A stretch of 64,000 nt of DNA from assembly GCA_020741775.1 (NCBI GenBank), contig DYYG01000026.1, positions 25,354 through 89,353 of the forward strand, read 5' to 3'. This stretch comes from Methylorubrum populi. Lineage in GTDB: Bacteria > Pseudomonadota > Alphaproteobacteria > Rhizobiales > Beijerinckiaceae. The notes under the pieces are model-generated. The model had not been told where the DNA came from. It searched no databases and worked only from the letters and a program-made list of their open reading frames with translations. This document shows, piece by piece, positions 38,013-46,786 of this stretch. Position numbers and translations under genes: made by a program. Numbering within the stretch: the first letter of the stretch is position 1; each line of letters starts with the position of its first letter.

Positions 38013-39659
38013 ATGTCCGACGTGATCCCTCTCACGGAATCAGGCCGTGCGACCGGGGCGACCTTGAGCCTGGACGCGATGATCATCGGCACCGGCGTGG
38101 CGGGCTTGTACGAACTGCATCTCCTGCGGCAGCAGGGCCTGTCCGTGATGGCCTTCGACACCGCCTCGGATGTCGGCGGAACGTGGTATTGGAATCGTTA
38201 TCCGGGCGCGCGCTTCGATTCGGAATCCTATATTTATCAATATCTCTTTTCGGAAGATCTCTATAAGGGCTGGAGCTGGAGCGAGAAGTTTCCCGGCCAG
38301 CCTGAAATCGAACGCTGGATGCACTACGTCGTCGACCGGCTCGACCTGCGCAAGGATATGCGGTTCGACACCACGGTCACGACGGCACGCTTCGACGAGG
38401 CAATCGGCCGGTGGCGCGTCGAGACCGACCGGGGCGACGTGATCGACACCCGTTATCTGATCACCTGCTGCGGGATGCTGTCGGCTCCGCTGACCTCGGT
38501 GTTTCCAGGCCAGGATACCTTCGAGGGAACGCTGTTCCATACCGCACGCTGGCCCAAGACGCCCGTCGACTTCTCCGGCAAGCGCGTCGGCGTGATCGGT
38601 ATCGGCGCCACCGGCATCCAGGTGATCCAGACCATCGCCGATCAGGTCGGCCATCTCACCGTCTTTGCGCGCACGCCACAATACACGCTGCCGATGAAGA
38701 GCCCGGCCTACGGGGCCGTCGAGCAGGACAGCTACAAGGCGCGCTTCCGGGAATTGGCGGAGCGGATCCCGCACACCTTCTCCGGCTTCGAATACGATTT
38801 CGAGAACGGCGCTTGGGCCGACCGAACTCCGGAGGAGCGGCACGCGATCATCGACGAGATCTGGCGGGACGGCTCGCTCAAGCTATGGCTGGCTTCCTTC
38901 GCGGAGATTTTCACCGATGAGGAGGCCAGCGAGGTGGTCTCGGAATTCGTGCGCGCGAAGATGCGCGAGCGATTGAAGGACCCCCGTCTCTGCGAGATCC
39001 TGATCCCCTCGGATTACGGCTTCGGAACGCACCGCGTGCCGCTGGAGCGCGGCTTCCTCGATGTGTTCCACCGGCCGAACGTCACGCTCGTCGGCCTGCG
39101 GGATACCCCGATCTCCGCCATCACCCCGAAGGGGGTCAGGCTTGCCGACGGAACCGAGCACGCGCTCGACATGATCATCCTGGCGACCGGCTTCGATGCC
39201 GGAACCGGGGCGTTGACGCGGATCGACATCCGCGGCCGAGACGACCGCTCCCTCAAGGAGGAGTGGGCGCAGGACATCCGCACCACCATGGGCCTTCAGG
39301 TTCACGGCTATCCCAACCTGTTCATGACCGGCGCCCCCCTCGCCCCCTCGGCGGCCCTCTGCAACATGACGACCTGTCTCCAGCAGCAGGCGGAATGGAT
39401 CAGTGACTGCATCGCCCACATGCGGTCCAGGGACGTCCAAGTGATCGAGGCGACGAAGGCGGCGCAGGACGAGTGGGTCGAGCATCACGACGCCCTCGCC
39501 GAAGCTACGCTCGTGACGAAGACCTACTCTTGGTACATGGGTTCAAATGTTGCCGGCAAGCCGCGCAGGCTTCTGTCCTATATCGGCGGCGTCGGCACCT
39601 ACCGGCAGAAATGTACGGCCGTGGCGGAGCACGGCTATCCTGGCTTCACCTTCCGCTGA
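38013..39659 (+). CDS. Flavin-dependent Baeyer-Villiger monooxygenase (cyclohexanone monooxygenase type)
   Basis: The 548-residue protein has the two Rossmann motifs GTGVAG (26-31) and GIGATG (196-201). Between them is the type I BVMO fingerprint FEGTLFHTARWP (170-181, FxGxxxHTxxWP), with GGTWYWNRYPGARFD after the first. Such enzymes use FAD, NADPH and O2 to turn ketones into esters or lactones. The ATG at 38013 with AGGGAG upstream fixes the start. The esterase gene 87 nt downstream would hydrolyse the product, and the outer-membrane transporter further on may import the substrate. The actual ketone is unknown; cyclic and aryl ketones are common for this group. Confidence 0.94.
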   Translation: MSDVIPLTESGRATGATLSLDAMIIGTGVAGLYELHLLRQQGLSVMAFDTASDVGGTWYWNRYPGARFDSESYIYQYLFSEDLYKGWSWSEKFPGQPEIERWMHYVVDRLDLRKDMRFDTTVTTARFDEAIGRWRVETDRGDVIDTRYLITCCGMLSAPLTSVFPGQDTFEGTLFHTARWPKTPVDFSGKRVGVIGIGATGIQVIQTIADQVGHLTVFARTPQYTLPMKSPAYGAVEQDSYKARFRELAERIPHTFSGFEYDFENGAWADRTPEERHAIIDEIWRDGSLKLWLASFAEIFTDEEASEVVSEFVRAKMRERLKDPRLCEILIPSDYGFGTHRVPLERGFLDVFHRPNVTLVGLRDTPISAITPKGVRLADGTEHALDMIILATGFDAGTGALTRIDIRGRDDRSLKEEWAQDIRTTMGLQVHGYPNLFMTGAPLAPSAALCNMTTCLQQQAEWISDCIAHMRSRDVQVIEATKAAQDEWVEHHDALAEATLVTKTYSWYMGSNVAGKPRRLLSYIGGVGTYRQKCTAVAEHGYPGFTFR

Positions 39660-39746
39660 ACCAGCGCGACGGACCTATACCGTCGACGAATATGGGGCAC
39701 GGCCCGATGCCGTGCCCCCGGCTCTTCAGCATCATGGGAGGCAGGC

Positions 39747-40940
39747 ATGACAGGGAATTCGACTTCGGCTGGCTTGCGCAAGGACGCGCTCGACGCAATC
39801 CTGCGAAACGCCGTCGCATCCGAGGCCGGTGTGCCGGGGGTTGTCGCCATGGCGACGGACCGGCGCAAGACGTTCTACGAAGGGGCGGCCGGTCGCAGCC
39901 GCATCGACGGCGCCGCCGCGATGACACCCGACAAGGTCTTCGCGATCTTCTCGACGACCAAGGCGATCACCGCCACGGCAGCGCTCCAACTCGTCGAGGA
40001 AGGACGGCTCGACCTCGACGCGCCGGCATCGACCTATGCCCCCAACCTCGGGCGGCTACAGGTTCTCGATGGCTTCGATGCCGCCGGAGAGCCGCAGCTA
40101 CGGGCGCCCAAACGCGCCATCACCACGCGGATGCTGCTGCTTCACACCGCCGGCTTCGGCTACGATTTCTTCAATCACAGCTATGCGCGCTTGGCCAAGG
40201 AACGGGGGCAGCCGAGCGTCATCACCAGCTCGAAGGCTTCGTTGATGACGCCCTTGCTGTTCGACCCGGGCGACCGCTGGGAATACGGCAGCAACCTCGA
40301 TTGGTGCGGGCAGGTTATCGAGGGCATCACGGGGCGTCGCCTCGGCGAGGTGCTGCAGGCCCGCATCTTCAAGCCCCTCGGCATGCGCGAAACCAGCTTC
40401 ACGTTGACCGACACCATGCGTCAGCGCCTCGCCGGCATGCATGCCCGCAATCCCGACGGGACGCTCACCGCGATGGATTTCGAACTGCCGCCGGAACCCG
40501 AGATCCATATGGGCGGCCACGGCCTCTACAGCACGGCAGGCGACTATATTCGGTTCATCCGGATGTGGCTGAACGACGGAGAGGGTGAGTACGGCCGTGT
40601 TCTCAAGCCGGAAACGGTGCAACTGGCTGAGCAGAACCATCTGCAGGGTCAGACGGTGACGATGCTGCCCGGCGTGATTCCCTCGCTTTCGAACGATGCC
40701 GAGTTCTTCCCCGGACAAAAGAAATCCTGGGGCCTCAGCTTCATGATCAACGATGAGGATGCTCCGACGGGCCGACCCGCAGGCTCGCTCGGCTGGGCGG
40801 GACTCGCCAATCTCTTCTACTGGATCGACCGCCGGAACGGCATCGGCGGCTTCTGGGCGACCCAGATCCTGCCTTTCGGGGACCCGTCTTCGTTCGGCAG
40901 CTACCTCGCCTTCGAAACGGCAGTCTATCGCGGCCTGTAG
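39747..40940 (+). CDS. Serine hydrolase of the beta-lactamase / EstB esterase family
   Basis: The 397-residue protein shows the class C beta-lactamase-fold catalytic motifs: STTK at 69-72 (nucleophile Ser69, Lys72) and the Tyr motif in WEYGSNLD (Tyr180). [12 protein letters not shown] and [14 protein letters not shown] are typical of the esterase branch. No signal peptide is visible, so it is probably cytoplasmic and acts on the ester or lactone made by the adjacent BVMO rather than on beta-lactams. GGGAGG 5 nt before the ATG supports the start. A long hairpin follows 53 nt after the stop. Confidence 0.9.
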   Translation: MTGNSTSAGLRKDALDAILRNAVASEAGVPGVVAMATDRRKTFYEGAAGRSRIDGAAAMTPDKVFAIFSTTKAITATAALQLVEEGRLDLDAPASTYAPNLGRLQVLDGFDAAGEPQLRAPKRAITTRMLLLHTAGFGYDFFNHSYARLAKERGQPSVITSSKASLMTPLLFDPGDRWEYGSNLDWCGQVIEGITGRRLGEVLQARIFKPLGMRETSFTLTDTMRQRLAGMHARNPDGTLTAMDFELPPEPEIHMGGHGLYSTAGDYIRFIRMWLNDGEGEYGRVLKPETVQLAEQNHLQGQTVTMLPGVIPSLSNDAEFFPGQKKSWGLSFMINDEDAPTGRPAGSLGWAGLANLFYWIDRRNGIGGFWATQILPFGDPSSFGSYLAFETAVYRGL

Positions 40941-40993
40941 GAGCAGGCTCCCCGGCCATCTCCAGGATTTGGGTGACCGAACTCGCACGGCAT

Positions 40994-41033
40994 CCGTGAG
41001 GATCTCGTCGCGCGGACGACGGGATCCTCACGG
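40994..41033. terminator. Long perfect hairpin after the esterase gene
   Basis: CCGTGAGGATC (40994-41004) pairs with GATCCTCACGG (41023-41033). One mismatch inward, CGTCG (41006-41010) pairs with CGACG (41017-41021) around a 6-nt loop. Sixteen pairs in all make it very stable. No T-run follows on either strand, so it is a terminator-like or RNA-stabilising structure rather than a standard intrinsic terminator. Confidence 0.6.
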
Positions 41034-41340
41034 CAGCACCCGCGTGTCCCGCAGGTTCGAAGGGGCGCCATGGCGGATGCCCTTCGCTTGCACCCGGTCG
41101 GCCGGACGATGCGGCCCGACATCTTTGATCTCTCGCTTCGATCCGGATGCGGAACGACCGAGAATATTGATCCTCATTTCGGGCCCATCAAATTTCAAAA
41201 CAACAAATCCGAAGCAATTCAATCACCGATATTTCGATGATTTATCGGTGTCGATAGAATACATCGAATAAATATAGCTAAATACATTCCCGACATCGCA
41301 CCGAAGCGCAAATACAAATTTCTGAAAACGGGGGAAGTCC
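41034..41340. promoter_or_regulatory. AT-rich leader of the outer-membrane transporter with nested inverted repeats
   Basis: TTCGATG (41233-41239) and CATCGAA (41262-41268) enclose TATCG-gtgt-CGATA (41243-41256), giving nested palindromes 72 nt before the transporter start. The stretch 41150-41340 is far more AT-rich than its surroundings and holds no gene. This suits a promoter with an operator. Confidence 0.5.
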
Positions 41341-42267
41341 ATGGCGATCGTGAAATTTCCCGCGCTTGGCCGCGGAACAGTGCGGCTGCGCAAAATTCCG
41401 GCTTGTTTGATTGTTCTCGCCGGCGCGACCGGGCTGCCCGCTCGGAGCGCGCAGGCCCAGGAGATCATGCCCTATGATTTCACTGTTCTGCCGGCCGGAA
41501 CGACCTTGGCCATGGGCTACTACGTCTATGGCCACAATACGGATTACAGAACAGCGGGCGGGCCGACCTTACGAAATTCCGGCCTTGAGGTTCAGGCCGG
41601 GATCGCTCGCCTCGTGCATTACGGCGAAATCGGCGGCATCCGCGGCGGCGTCCAAGTCTTTCAAATCTTCGGCAGCTTCCAAGATGTCCGGATTGGCGGT
41701 CAACCGATCGCCGGGACGTTCGGCGCGCAGAACGTGACGCTTTCGGCGTTCTTCTGGCCGTACATCAATGTCGATTCTCAGACCGCCATCATCGTGCTCG
41801 GCTTCCTCAATCCGCCTACGGGCAGCTACGATCGCTTCGCCGCGCTCAATTTCGGCGACAACCGCATCAGAGGAACGGTCCAGGTCGGACTGCAACAGGG
41901 CTTCGGTGAACAGCTCGGCCTCGATCTCGCCTACGATGCGCAGATCTACGGCGAGAACGACCGCGCCTTTCCCGGCACCGGCCTGCTGACGCAGACCCCA
42001 ACCCACCGTGTCCAGGCCTGGTTGAACTGGCGCTGGAATCCGTCCTTCAGCACCTCAATCGGCTATACGGGGATTTGGGGCGGCGTGCAGAGCCTGAACG
42101 GCTTCCGCACCGGCGCCGTGACCGAAACGCAGCGGATCCGCGTCCATAGCGGTTACTTCATCGATCCGACGCTGCAGATCGGCCTCGAACTCAACCATGA
42201 TCTCCATTCCGTCGGCGGATTCCGTCAGGACTTCGGGGCGATCCTGCGCGTTCTAAAGGTGTTTTAG
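41341..42267 (+). CDS. Outer-membrane transporter of the phenol/meta-pathway (MetA-pathway) type
   Basis: The 308-residue protein has an N-terminal signal region (LRKIPACLIVLAGATGLPARSAQAQ) and then a beta-barrel pattern: alternating aromatic/glycine-rich strands, YDFTVLPAGTTLAMGYYVYG at the start, and a C-terminal RVLKVF ending in Phe. These features recall the 'transporter' family found near aromatic and ketone degradation genes, which likely imports hydrophobic substrates. Its place after the BVMO and esterase genes in the same direction supports this. GGGGGAA precedes the ATG. The 400-nt gap suggests its own promoter. Confidence 0.82.
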   Translation: MAIVKFPALGRGTVRLRKIPACLIVLAGATGLPARSAQAQEIMPYDFTVLPAGTTLAMGYYVYGHNTDYRTAGGPTLRNSGLEVQAGIARLVHYGEIGGIRGGVQVFQIFGSFQDVRIGGQPIAGTFGAQNVTLSAFFWPYINVDSQTAIIVLGFLNPPTGSYDRFAALNFGDNRIRGTVQVGLQQGFGEQLGLDLAYDAQIYGENDRAFPGTGLLTQTPTHRVQAWLNWRWNPSFSTSIGYTGIWGGVQSLNGFRTGAVTETQRIRVHSGYFIDPTLQIGLELNHDLHSVGGFRQDFGAILRVLKVF

Positions 42268-42657
42268 CCATCTCCGACCCCGCTTCCTAAGAGGTGAACG
42301 AGGCAGCTGCCGAAGATCGTTTCAGCGGCGACAACGAAGAAGGCGAGCGTCAGGGGCAACCGGAGCAGGAAGGCTCAGGCAGGACCGGGGTAAGCGGCAC
42401 CCACTCGGCCTGGATTAGGCTGCCGGCATCGGCAGGCTCTCGCTAGGAGCTCGGCGCGGGCGGCGGGTGTCCGCATCGGGAATCCGGGGCGAGCGTCAGG
42501 CATTCCCGCGAGGCAGCAATCATCGCCGCATCGACGCTGCTCATGGCCGGGGCCTAACCCGCCACCGGCAGGCTGCTCGCGCGTTACCGCTCTGGAGAAC
42601 GGCCCGGCAACGCCGCCGGTCCACGGAAACGCCATCGCAACCGGAAGGTCAGCCCTC
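42268..42657. other. Intergenic region, 390 nt
   Basis: No gene or clear structure is seen. Open frames on both strands here are arginine/alanine-rich and lack ribosome sites, as expected for non-coding GC-rich DNA. Confidence 0.6.
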
Positions 42658-42933
42658 ATGCGCCTCGTCACGACAGCTGCGCTTGCTCTCTGCGCCCTCT
42701 CGAGCCTCGACATTGCCGCTGTCGCTCAAGGATCGACCGGCGCTCCGGCTGGAAGTCCGGGGGCGACCGCTCCGGGCGGCACGGAGGGAAGGGCCGCCAT
42801 CCCGAATGAACGGGAGGCGATTCGCTCGGGCGACGCGGTTCCGACGGCACCCGGCCTCGGCCTCCCCACCGAGACGGCCCCGCCCCCGGCCGACGCACGC
42901 AAGGTTCCGCCCTCCTCGCTGCCACGCCGCTAA
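42658..42933 (+). CDS. Small secreted low-complexity protein, 91 residues
   Basis: A signal peptide (MRLVTTAALALCALSSLDIAAVAQ) is followed by a proline-, glycine- and alanine-rich mature part (for example TGAPAGSPGATAPGG and TETAPPPADA), likely unstructured. GGAAGG is about 12 nt before the ATG. No family is recognised. It stands alone 120 nt before the convergent tRNA-Gly gene. Confidence 0.55.
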   Translation: MRLVTTAALALCALSSLDIAAVAQGSTGAPAGSPGATAPGGTEGRAAIPNEREAIRSGDAVPTAPGLGLPTETAPPPADARKVPPSSLPRR

Positions 42934-43054
42934 GAGCCGATGCAGCGTTGGAGGTCGCGACGGCAATCGTTTTCGCCTGACGGCGGCATGCAGCCGATCG
43001 GCCGAGGCCAGACCCCTGCGGCGCCTTACGCGCTTACCTGAACCGAGAGAATGT

Positions 43055-43128
43055 TGGAGCGGGTGAAGGGAATCGAACCCTCGTATTCAGCTTGGAAGGC
43101 TGCTGCTCTACCATTGAGCTACACCCGC
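43055..43128 (-). tRNA. tRNA-Gly (anticodon UCC)
   Basis: On the minus strand GCGGGTG (5' acceptor) pairs with CACCCGC, followed by discriminator U and an encoded CCA. The anticodon loop is CUUCCAA, giving UCC, which reads GGA/GGG glycine codons. The T-loop GGTTCGATTCC and the D-arm TAGCTCAATGGTAGAGCA are normal. It is 74 nt long with the CCA. Confidence 0.97.
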
Positions 43129-43273
43129 TGAATGCCTCTCCCTCACGGCGCCCGGTTTCCCGGAGAGCCTTCCGCCTCGGGGGCGGCAGGGTGAGCGGCA
43201 CCGGAGAGGGCGATAGCACGCCCGGTCAGGTTTGAGAAGATCGCGTCACGGGCACGAACGTGCCGGACACGGC

Positions 43274-43311
43274 GGCACCGCTTCGGGCCGGATCCGGCCG
43301 GAGGCGGTGCC
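43274..43311. terminator. 38-bp near-palindrome after the 33-residue membrane peptide gene
   Basis: GGCACCGC (43274-43281) pairs with GCGGTGCC (43304-43311), and the centre is the perfect palindrome GGCCGGATCCGGCC. The remaining mismatches are few. It lies 9 nt after the stop of the minus-strand small gene. There is no T-run, so termination would rely on the stem. Confidence 0.5.
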
Positions 43312-43319
43312 GATGGCTG

Positions 43320-43421
43320 TTACAGGCCGCCGAGCAGCACGTTCATGGAACCGATTACGGTCATCACGAGACCGCAAGCGAAGACGGCGATCATGGCGTA
43401 GGAGACGGGCTTCAGCTGCAT
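43320..43421 (-). CDS. Very small hydrophobic protein, 33 residues
   Basis: The peptide reads MQLKPVSYAMIAVFACG, then a continuing hydrophobic run ending MNVLLGGL: a short basic start and one transmembrane helix. AAGGA lies 11 nt before the ATG (43419-43421 in complement), and a long hairpin follows the stop. These two signals make translation plausible. No family is recognised; such single-helix proteins often associate with larger membrane complexes. Confidence 0.5.
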   Translation of the reverse strand: MQLKPVSYAMIAVFACGLVMTVIGSMNVLLGGL

Positions 43422-43704
43422 GGTCAGTCGATTCCTTCGATTGAGTGGGCTCCTGTCCGTCGCGCCGGCTCCGCAGTCTCGCGCGAGACCGAACCGGACG
43501 GCGCGTAAAGACAGGCAGAATCCGGACCACCAGGGCCCGGCCGATCCGTCAAAGCGACAGGGAAAGTGCGTCGAGACGATGAAGGTCGCCTCGGCGCACG
43601 ATATTTTGATGATTAGAACAACAATTTACCGATAAAATTCCGACTACACATCGGAAATGCACGATAGCTCATCTCACGACAATTTCATCGCGCGGCGTCG
43701 ACAC

Positions 43705-43959
43705 TCAGCAGCGCGTCCCACCGGAGGTCTGGCCGTATTGCTTGACCGGGAAGTTCTGCTGGTTGGCATTGCCTTCGGCGGCCGAGCTCATCGGGCAGGC
43801 GGTATGTTCCGGGTGGTCATGAACACCGAGCGACCCTGTCACCGTCACGTCGGACGGGGCAGTCGACTTTTCGAAGGGATTAAAAGCCATCGCGGACGAG
43901 ACCGGAGCGGTCACACCGAACATGACGGCGACAACGGCGGCGGCAGCTCGCAATTTCAT
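43705..43959 (-). CDS. Small secreted protein, 84 residues
   Basis: From the ATG at 43957-43959 the product has a typical signal peptide (MKLRAAAAVVAVMFGVTAPVSSAMA) and a mature part of about 59 residues with LGVHDHPEHTACPMSSAAEG. This His- and Cys-containing segment might bind metal or form a disulfide with the C-terminal Cys. An AGGGGGA ribosome site lies about 10 nt upstream. No family is recognised. Confidence 0.62.
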   Translation of the reverse strand: MKLRAAAAVVAVMFGVTAPVSSAMAFNPFEKSTAPSDVTVTGSLGVHDHPEHTACPMSSAAEGNANQQNFPVKQYGQTSGGTRC

Positions 43960-44191
43960 CTGGTGTTCATCCCCCTGTTGGCTTTTAATCCAGCCTTCTG
44001 AGCTGAAATTTCTCGGCACGTTGCTGTTATAAAGCCTCGCTGTTTAGCGGGCTGTGCTGCGACGCACCTGACATCAGGGATTAAATACGCGAGCTTCCTT
44101 CTCACGCGACGACGAATTGGTGTTTTACAGATGACGGACGCCGTTTTCGCCCACGGGCCGCGCGCACGCGGCGGCACCGTGTCCGATCCGC

Positions 44192-45418
44192 TCAACCGAG
44201 ATTGGTGTCGGATCTGGGTGCCCGCAGCCGGCGCAGCAGACGAACACCGGCGCGGGCCCGTTCGAACAGGGCTGGATGGCGCTCCAGGCGGAGCTTGGCC
44301 GAGGCATTGGCCCGGATGAGGCCGAGGGCGATTCGGCCCCGCAGGGTGACCGGCTCGGCCCGCTCGAACAGCGTTTGATCGACTGGGTTGAAGCCGCGTT
44401 TATAGGCCTGCCGGCCAATGGTGAAGTCGAAATAATCCAATCCCTGTTCCCGCGCCCAGACCATGATGCGGGCGGCGATGAGCAGGCCGGGCGCGAGGCT
44501 GCGCCACTTGTCGCCTGCCATTGTCAGCAGAACGCCGTGAAAGCTTCCGCCCTGGACGAGGCCGTAGGACGCCGCGAGCCACTCCCCCTCCGCCCGCAGA
44601 CCGAACATCCAGACGGGACCGCCGGGCGCGCCGAGTGCGGCATCGCGGTAGAACGCGATGAAGCCCGGCCGGTCGAGGGGCTCATGCCGGCCGAGTTCGT
44701 GGAAGCGGGCCCGGCGTTGGGCGATCATCACGTCGAAGAGTTCGGCCATCTCCGCAGCATCCGTCGTCGCGACGAAGCCGGCGCCGGGCAGGCTGTCGAA
44801 GCGCCGGCTGCGCCGGGTCAGATCCTTGTGGAAGGAGGGCGTGCAGACGCGCTTGAGCAGGGTCCGGGGATCGCCCTCCAGCACGAAGCCGGAGGCGGTG
44901 AGATCGATGCGCTGCGTGCCCGCGAGCTGCGCAAGCGGGTTCGTCACCCCTTGCACATGGGCGGGCATCCGGCTGAGGCGAATGAGATCGGCCGCCGGCA
45001 GCACCGCGCGCACCGCCTGCCAGATCCGCTCCGCCTCCCGAGGGGAAGGATCGATCTCCGGGGCGAGCACCGGGGCGGCGTATTCGCAGGCGCCGAGATC
45101 CAGCGCCTCGATCACCCGGTGGCCCTGGCGGCGCACGAACACCAGCGGCAGGATCATCACCGGACGGCCCGCCCGCCGCACCTCGATCAGGAGCGGTTGC
45201 GCCCCGTGCTCGCCCGCGAGAACGCGGACGAGGCTGTCGATCCATTCGAAGCGTTGATAGGCGGTGCAGGCGCCCTCCCGCTGCAAGCGGCGCCAGAGCG
45301 GGGCGAGCGACGCGGGCTCGCTGTGCAGCCTCGCCTCGTACCGGTCCTCCGCCGTGCCGGGGCTCCCCCCCGGCGCCGGCATGGCGGGCGAGAGCATCTG
45401 TTCGGCCGAGATCCGCAT
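44192..45418 (-). CDS. GNAT-fold acyltransferase of the BioF2/CelD type in the polysaccharide locus
   Basis: The 408-residue protein has the paired acetyltransferase-fold pattern of the CelD/BioF2 and FemAB-like families: FEWIDSLVRVL and PLLIEVRRAGRPVMILPLV in the first half, and in the second half LGLRAEGEWLAASYGLVQGG, read here as MFGLRAEGEWLAASYGL, then FDFTIGRQAYKRGFNP near the end. Members often occur with exopolysaccharide genes and may add acyl or amino acid groups to sugars. The gene starts 3 nt after the flippase stop on the same strand, so they are cotranscribed. The precise substrate is unknown. Confidence 0.8.
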   Translation of the reverse strand: MRISAEQMLSPAMPAPGGSPGTAEDRYEARLHSEPASLAPLWRRLQREGACTAYQRFEWIDSLVRVLAGEHGAQPLLIEVRRAGRPVMILPLVFVRRQGHRVIEALDLGACEYAAPVLAPEIDPSPREAERIWQAVRAVLPAADLIRLSRMPAHVQGVTNPLAQLAGTQRIDLTASGFVLEGDPRTLLKRVCTPSFHKDLTRRSRRFDSLPGAGFVATTDAAEMAELFDVMIAQRRARFHELGRHEPLDRPGFIAFYRDAALGAPGGPVWMFGLRAEGEWLAASYGLVQGGSFHGVLLTMAGDKWRSLAPGLLIAARIMVWAREQGLDYFDFTIGRQAYKRGFNPVDQTLFERAEPVTLRGRIALGLIRANASAKLRLERHPALFERARAGVRLLRRLRAPRSDTNLG

Positions 45419-45421
45419 CGG

Positions 45422-46786
45422 TCATCCCCGCAGGTCCGCGGCCCCATCCTGGTCAGGCCAGACAGATCCGGGACGCCGGTCGAGCACAGCGCCTTTTCCG
45501 AAACGCGGCAACCACCTTTCGGGATGAGGCACTAACCCGGGCGGGGCGCCCCCGCCCCCGGACGCGACCGCGCGCCAGCACCGGAGCAGTACGACGAATT
45601 CGGAGGCCGCGACGCCGGCCATGGACCAGGCCGGCGACACGAGGACGATCAGGGCGGTGATCAGCGCCATGCCGAACACCGCGCTCGCGAGCGCCGTCCA
45701 GGCGAGGGACCGGAAGGCGCGGCGGGTTTCGAGCAGCGTCTTCGGCGCGGCGTAGAGCATGGCACCGGTCACGGTGGCCCAGACGGTCAGGGCGATCAGA
45801 CCGAGGGGCTCGCCCGCGAAGCGGCCGGCGAACAGGTGCTGCTCGATCAGCCCGAGGCCGGCGGCGAGGCCGATGCCATAGACGAGGCAGGCGGCCGCCA
45901 GCAGGGCGGTGCTCGCCACGAGCACGAGACGGAGATGGCCCTCGCTCCCCTTGGCCAGTTCGGCCGCCATCTCCGGCTGGATCAGGTTGACCACGACGCC
46001 GCCGAGGAGCCGCAGGGGCGCGAACAGCACCAGGGTCGCGGCGATGGGGGCGTAGGCCTCCGGGCCGGCCAGCACCCCGATCAGCAGGATCTGACCCTGC
46101 GCCTGGACATTCGCCGTGGCGACCCCCGCGACCGACCAGGCGAAGGAATGCCGCAGGGCGCGGTAGCGCCGCCGCGTGTGGCGCAGGCCGATCCGCACCG
46201 GCTCGCGGGCGGCGGCAAGCGCCACCGCGATGCCGAGCCCGTGCGCGGCGGCGAGCATGGCAAGGCCCTCCCAAAGCAGACCGGTGCCGTCCATCCGCAG
46301 AAGGAGCATCAGCATCGCCGTGCCCCCGAGGGTGAAGGCGAGGTCGCTCGCCCCGGCGATGGCCACCCGGCGCCGGGCGAAGAGAGCGATGCGCAGATAG
46401 CTGCGCAGCGACCACAGGCCGACGAAGGCGCCCGCGGCCACGCTCTCGCCACCGATGACCGGCACCAGCCCGACGGTGGTGAGGGCCGCCAGAACGAGGC
46501 AGGCCAGCACGGCGCCGGACCCGAAGGTGACGGCATAGGCCTGCCCGGCCCGGACCGAGCGCGCCTGGGGAATGAAGGTCGCCGCCGGCACGCCGGCCAG
46601 GGCCCGCACGAAGGTGAGCCCGATGCCGCCAAGCACGAAGATCATGGCGAACACGCCGTAATCGTGGGCGGAGAGGGCGCGAAGCAGGACGAGGTTGAGG
46701 CCGAGATGGAACAGGCTCTGCAGCACCTCGCCGCCGAGCATGACGGCGAAGCGGCTCCCGAGCCCGGCGAGACCGGAATGCTTCAC
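45422..46786 (-). CDS. Polysaccharide flippase (Wzx/MATE-like)
   Basis: The 454-residue integral membrane protein has about 12 hydrophobic segments, an early VMLGGEVLQSLFHLGLNLVLLRALS with the following YGVFAMIF, typical of O-antigen/polysaccharide export flippases. It would move lipid-linked sugar units across the inner membrane. The start is GTG at 46784-46786, overlapping the stop of the upstream glycosyltransferase (GTGA). The downstream acyltransferase-like gene follows after 3 nt. Confidence 0.88.
   Translation of the reverse strand: MKHSGLAGLGSRFAVMLGGEVLQSLFHLGLNLVLLRALSAHDYGVFAMIFVLGGIGLTFVRALAGVPAATFIPQARSVRAGQAYAVTFGSGAVLACLVLAALTTVGLVPVIGGESVAAGAFVGLWSLRSYLRIALFARRRVAIAGASDLAFTLGGTAMLMLLLRMDGTGLLWEGLAMLAAAHGLGIAVALAAAREPVRIGLRHTRRRYRALRHSFAWSVAGVATANVQAQGQILLIGVLAGPEAYAPIAATLVLFAPLRLLGGVVVNLIQPEMAAELAKGSEGHLRLVLVASTALLAAACLVYGIGLAAGLGLIEQHLFAGRFAGEPLGLIALTVWATVTGAMLYAAPKTLLETRRAFRSLAWTALASAVFGMALITALIVLVSPAWSMAGVAASEFVVLLRCWRAVASGGGGAPPGLVPHPERWLPRFGKGAVLDRRPGSVWPDQDGAADLRG

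Noticed and set aside
42375..42966. Arginine-rich frames on the minus strand around the small secreted protein gene
   Set aside because: They are typical noise of GC-rich DNA, with no start signals; the plus-strand frame has a proper signal peptide.
45490..45535. Short similarity (CGGCAACCAC core) to the repeat at 35691-35793
   Set aside because: Only ten bases match, it lies inside the flippase coding region and lacks the paired arms.
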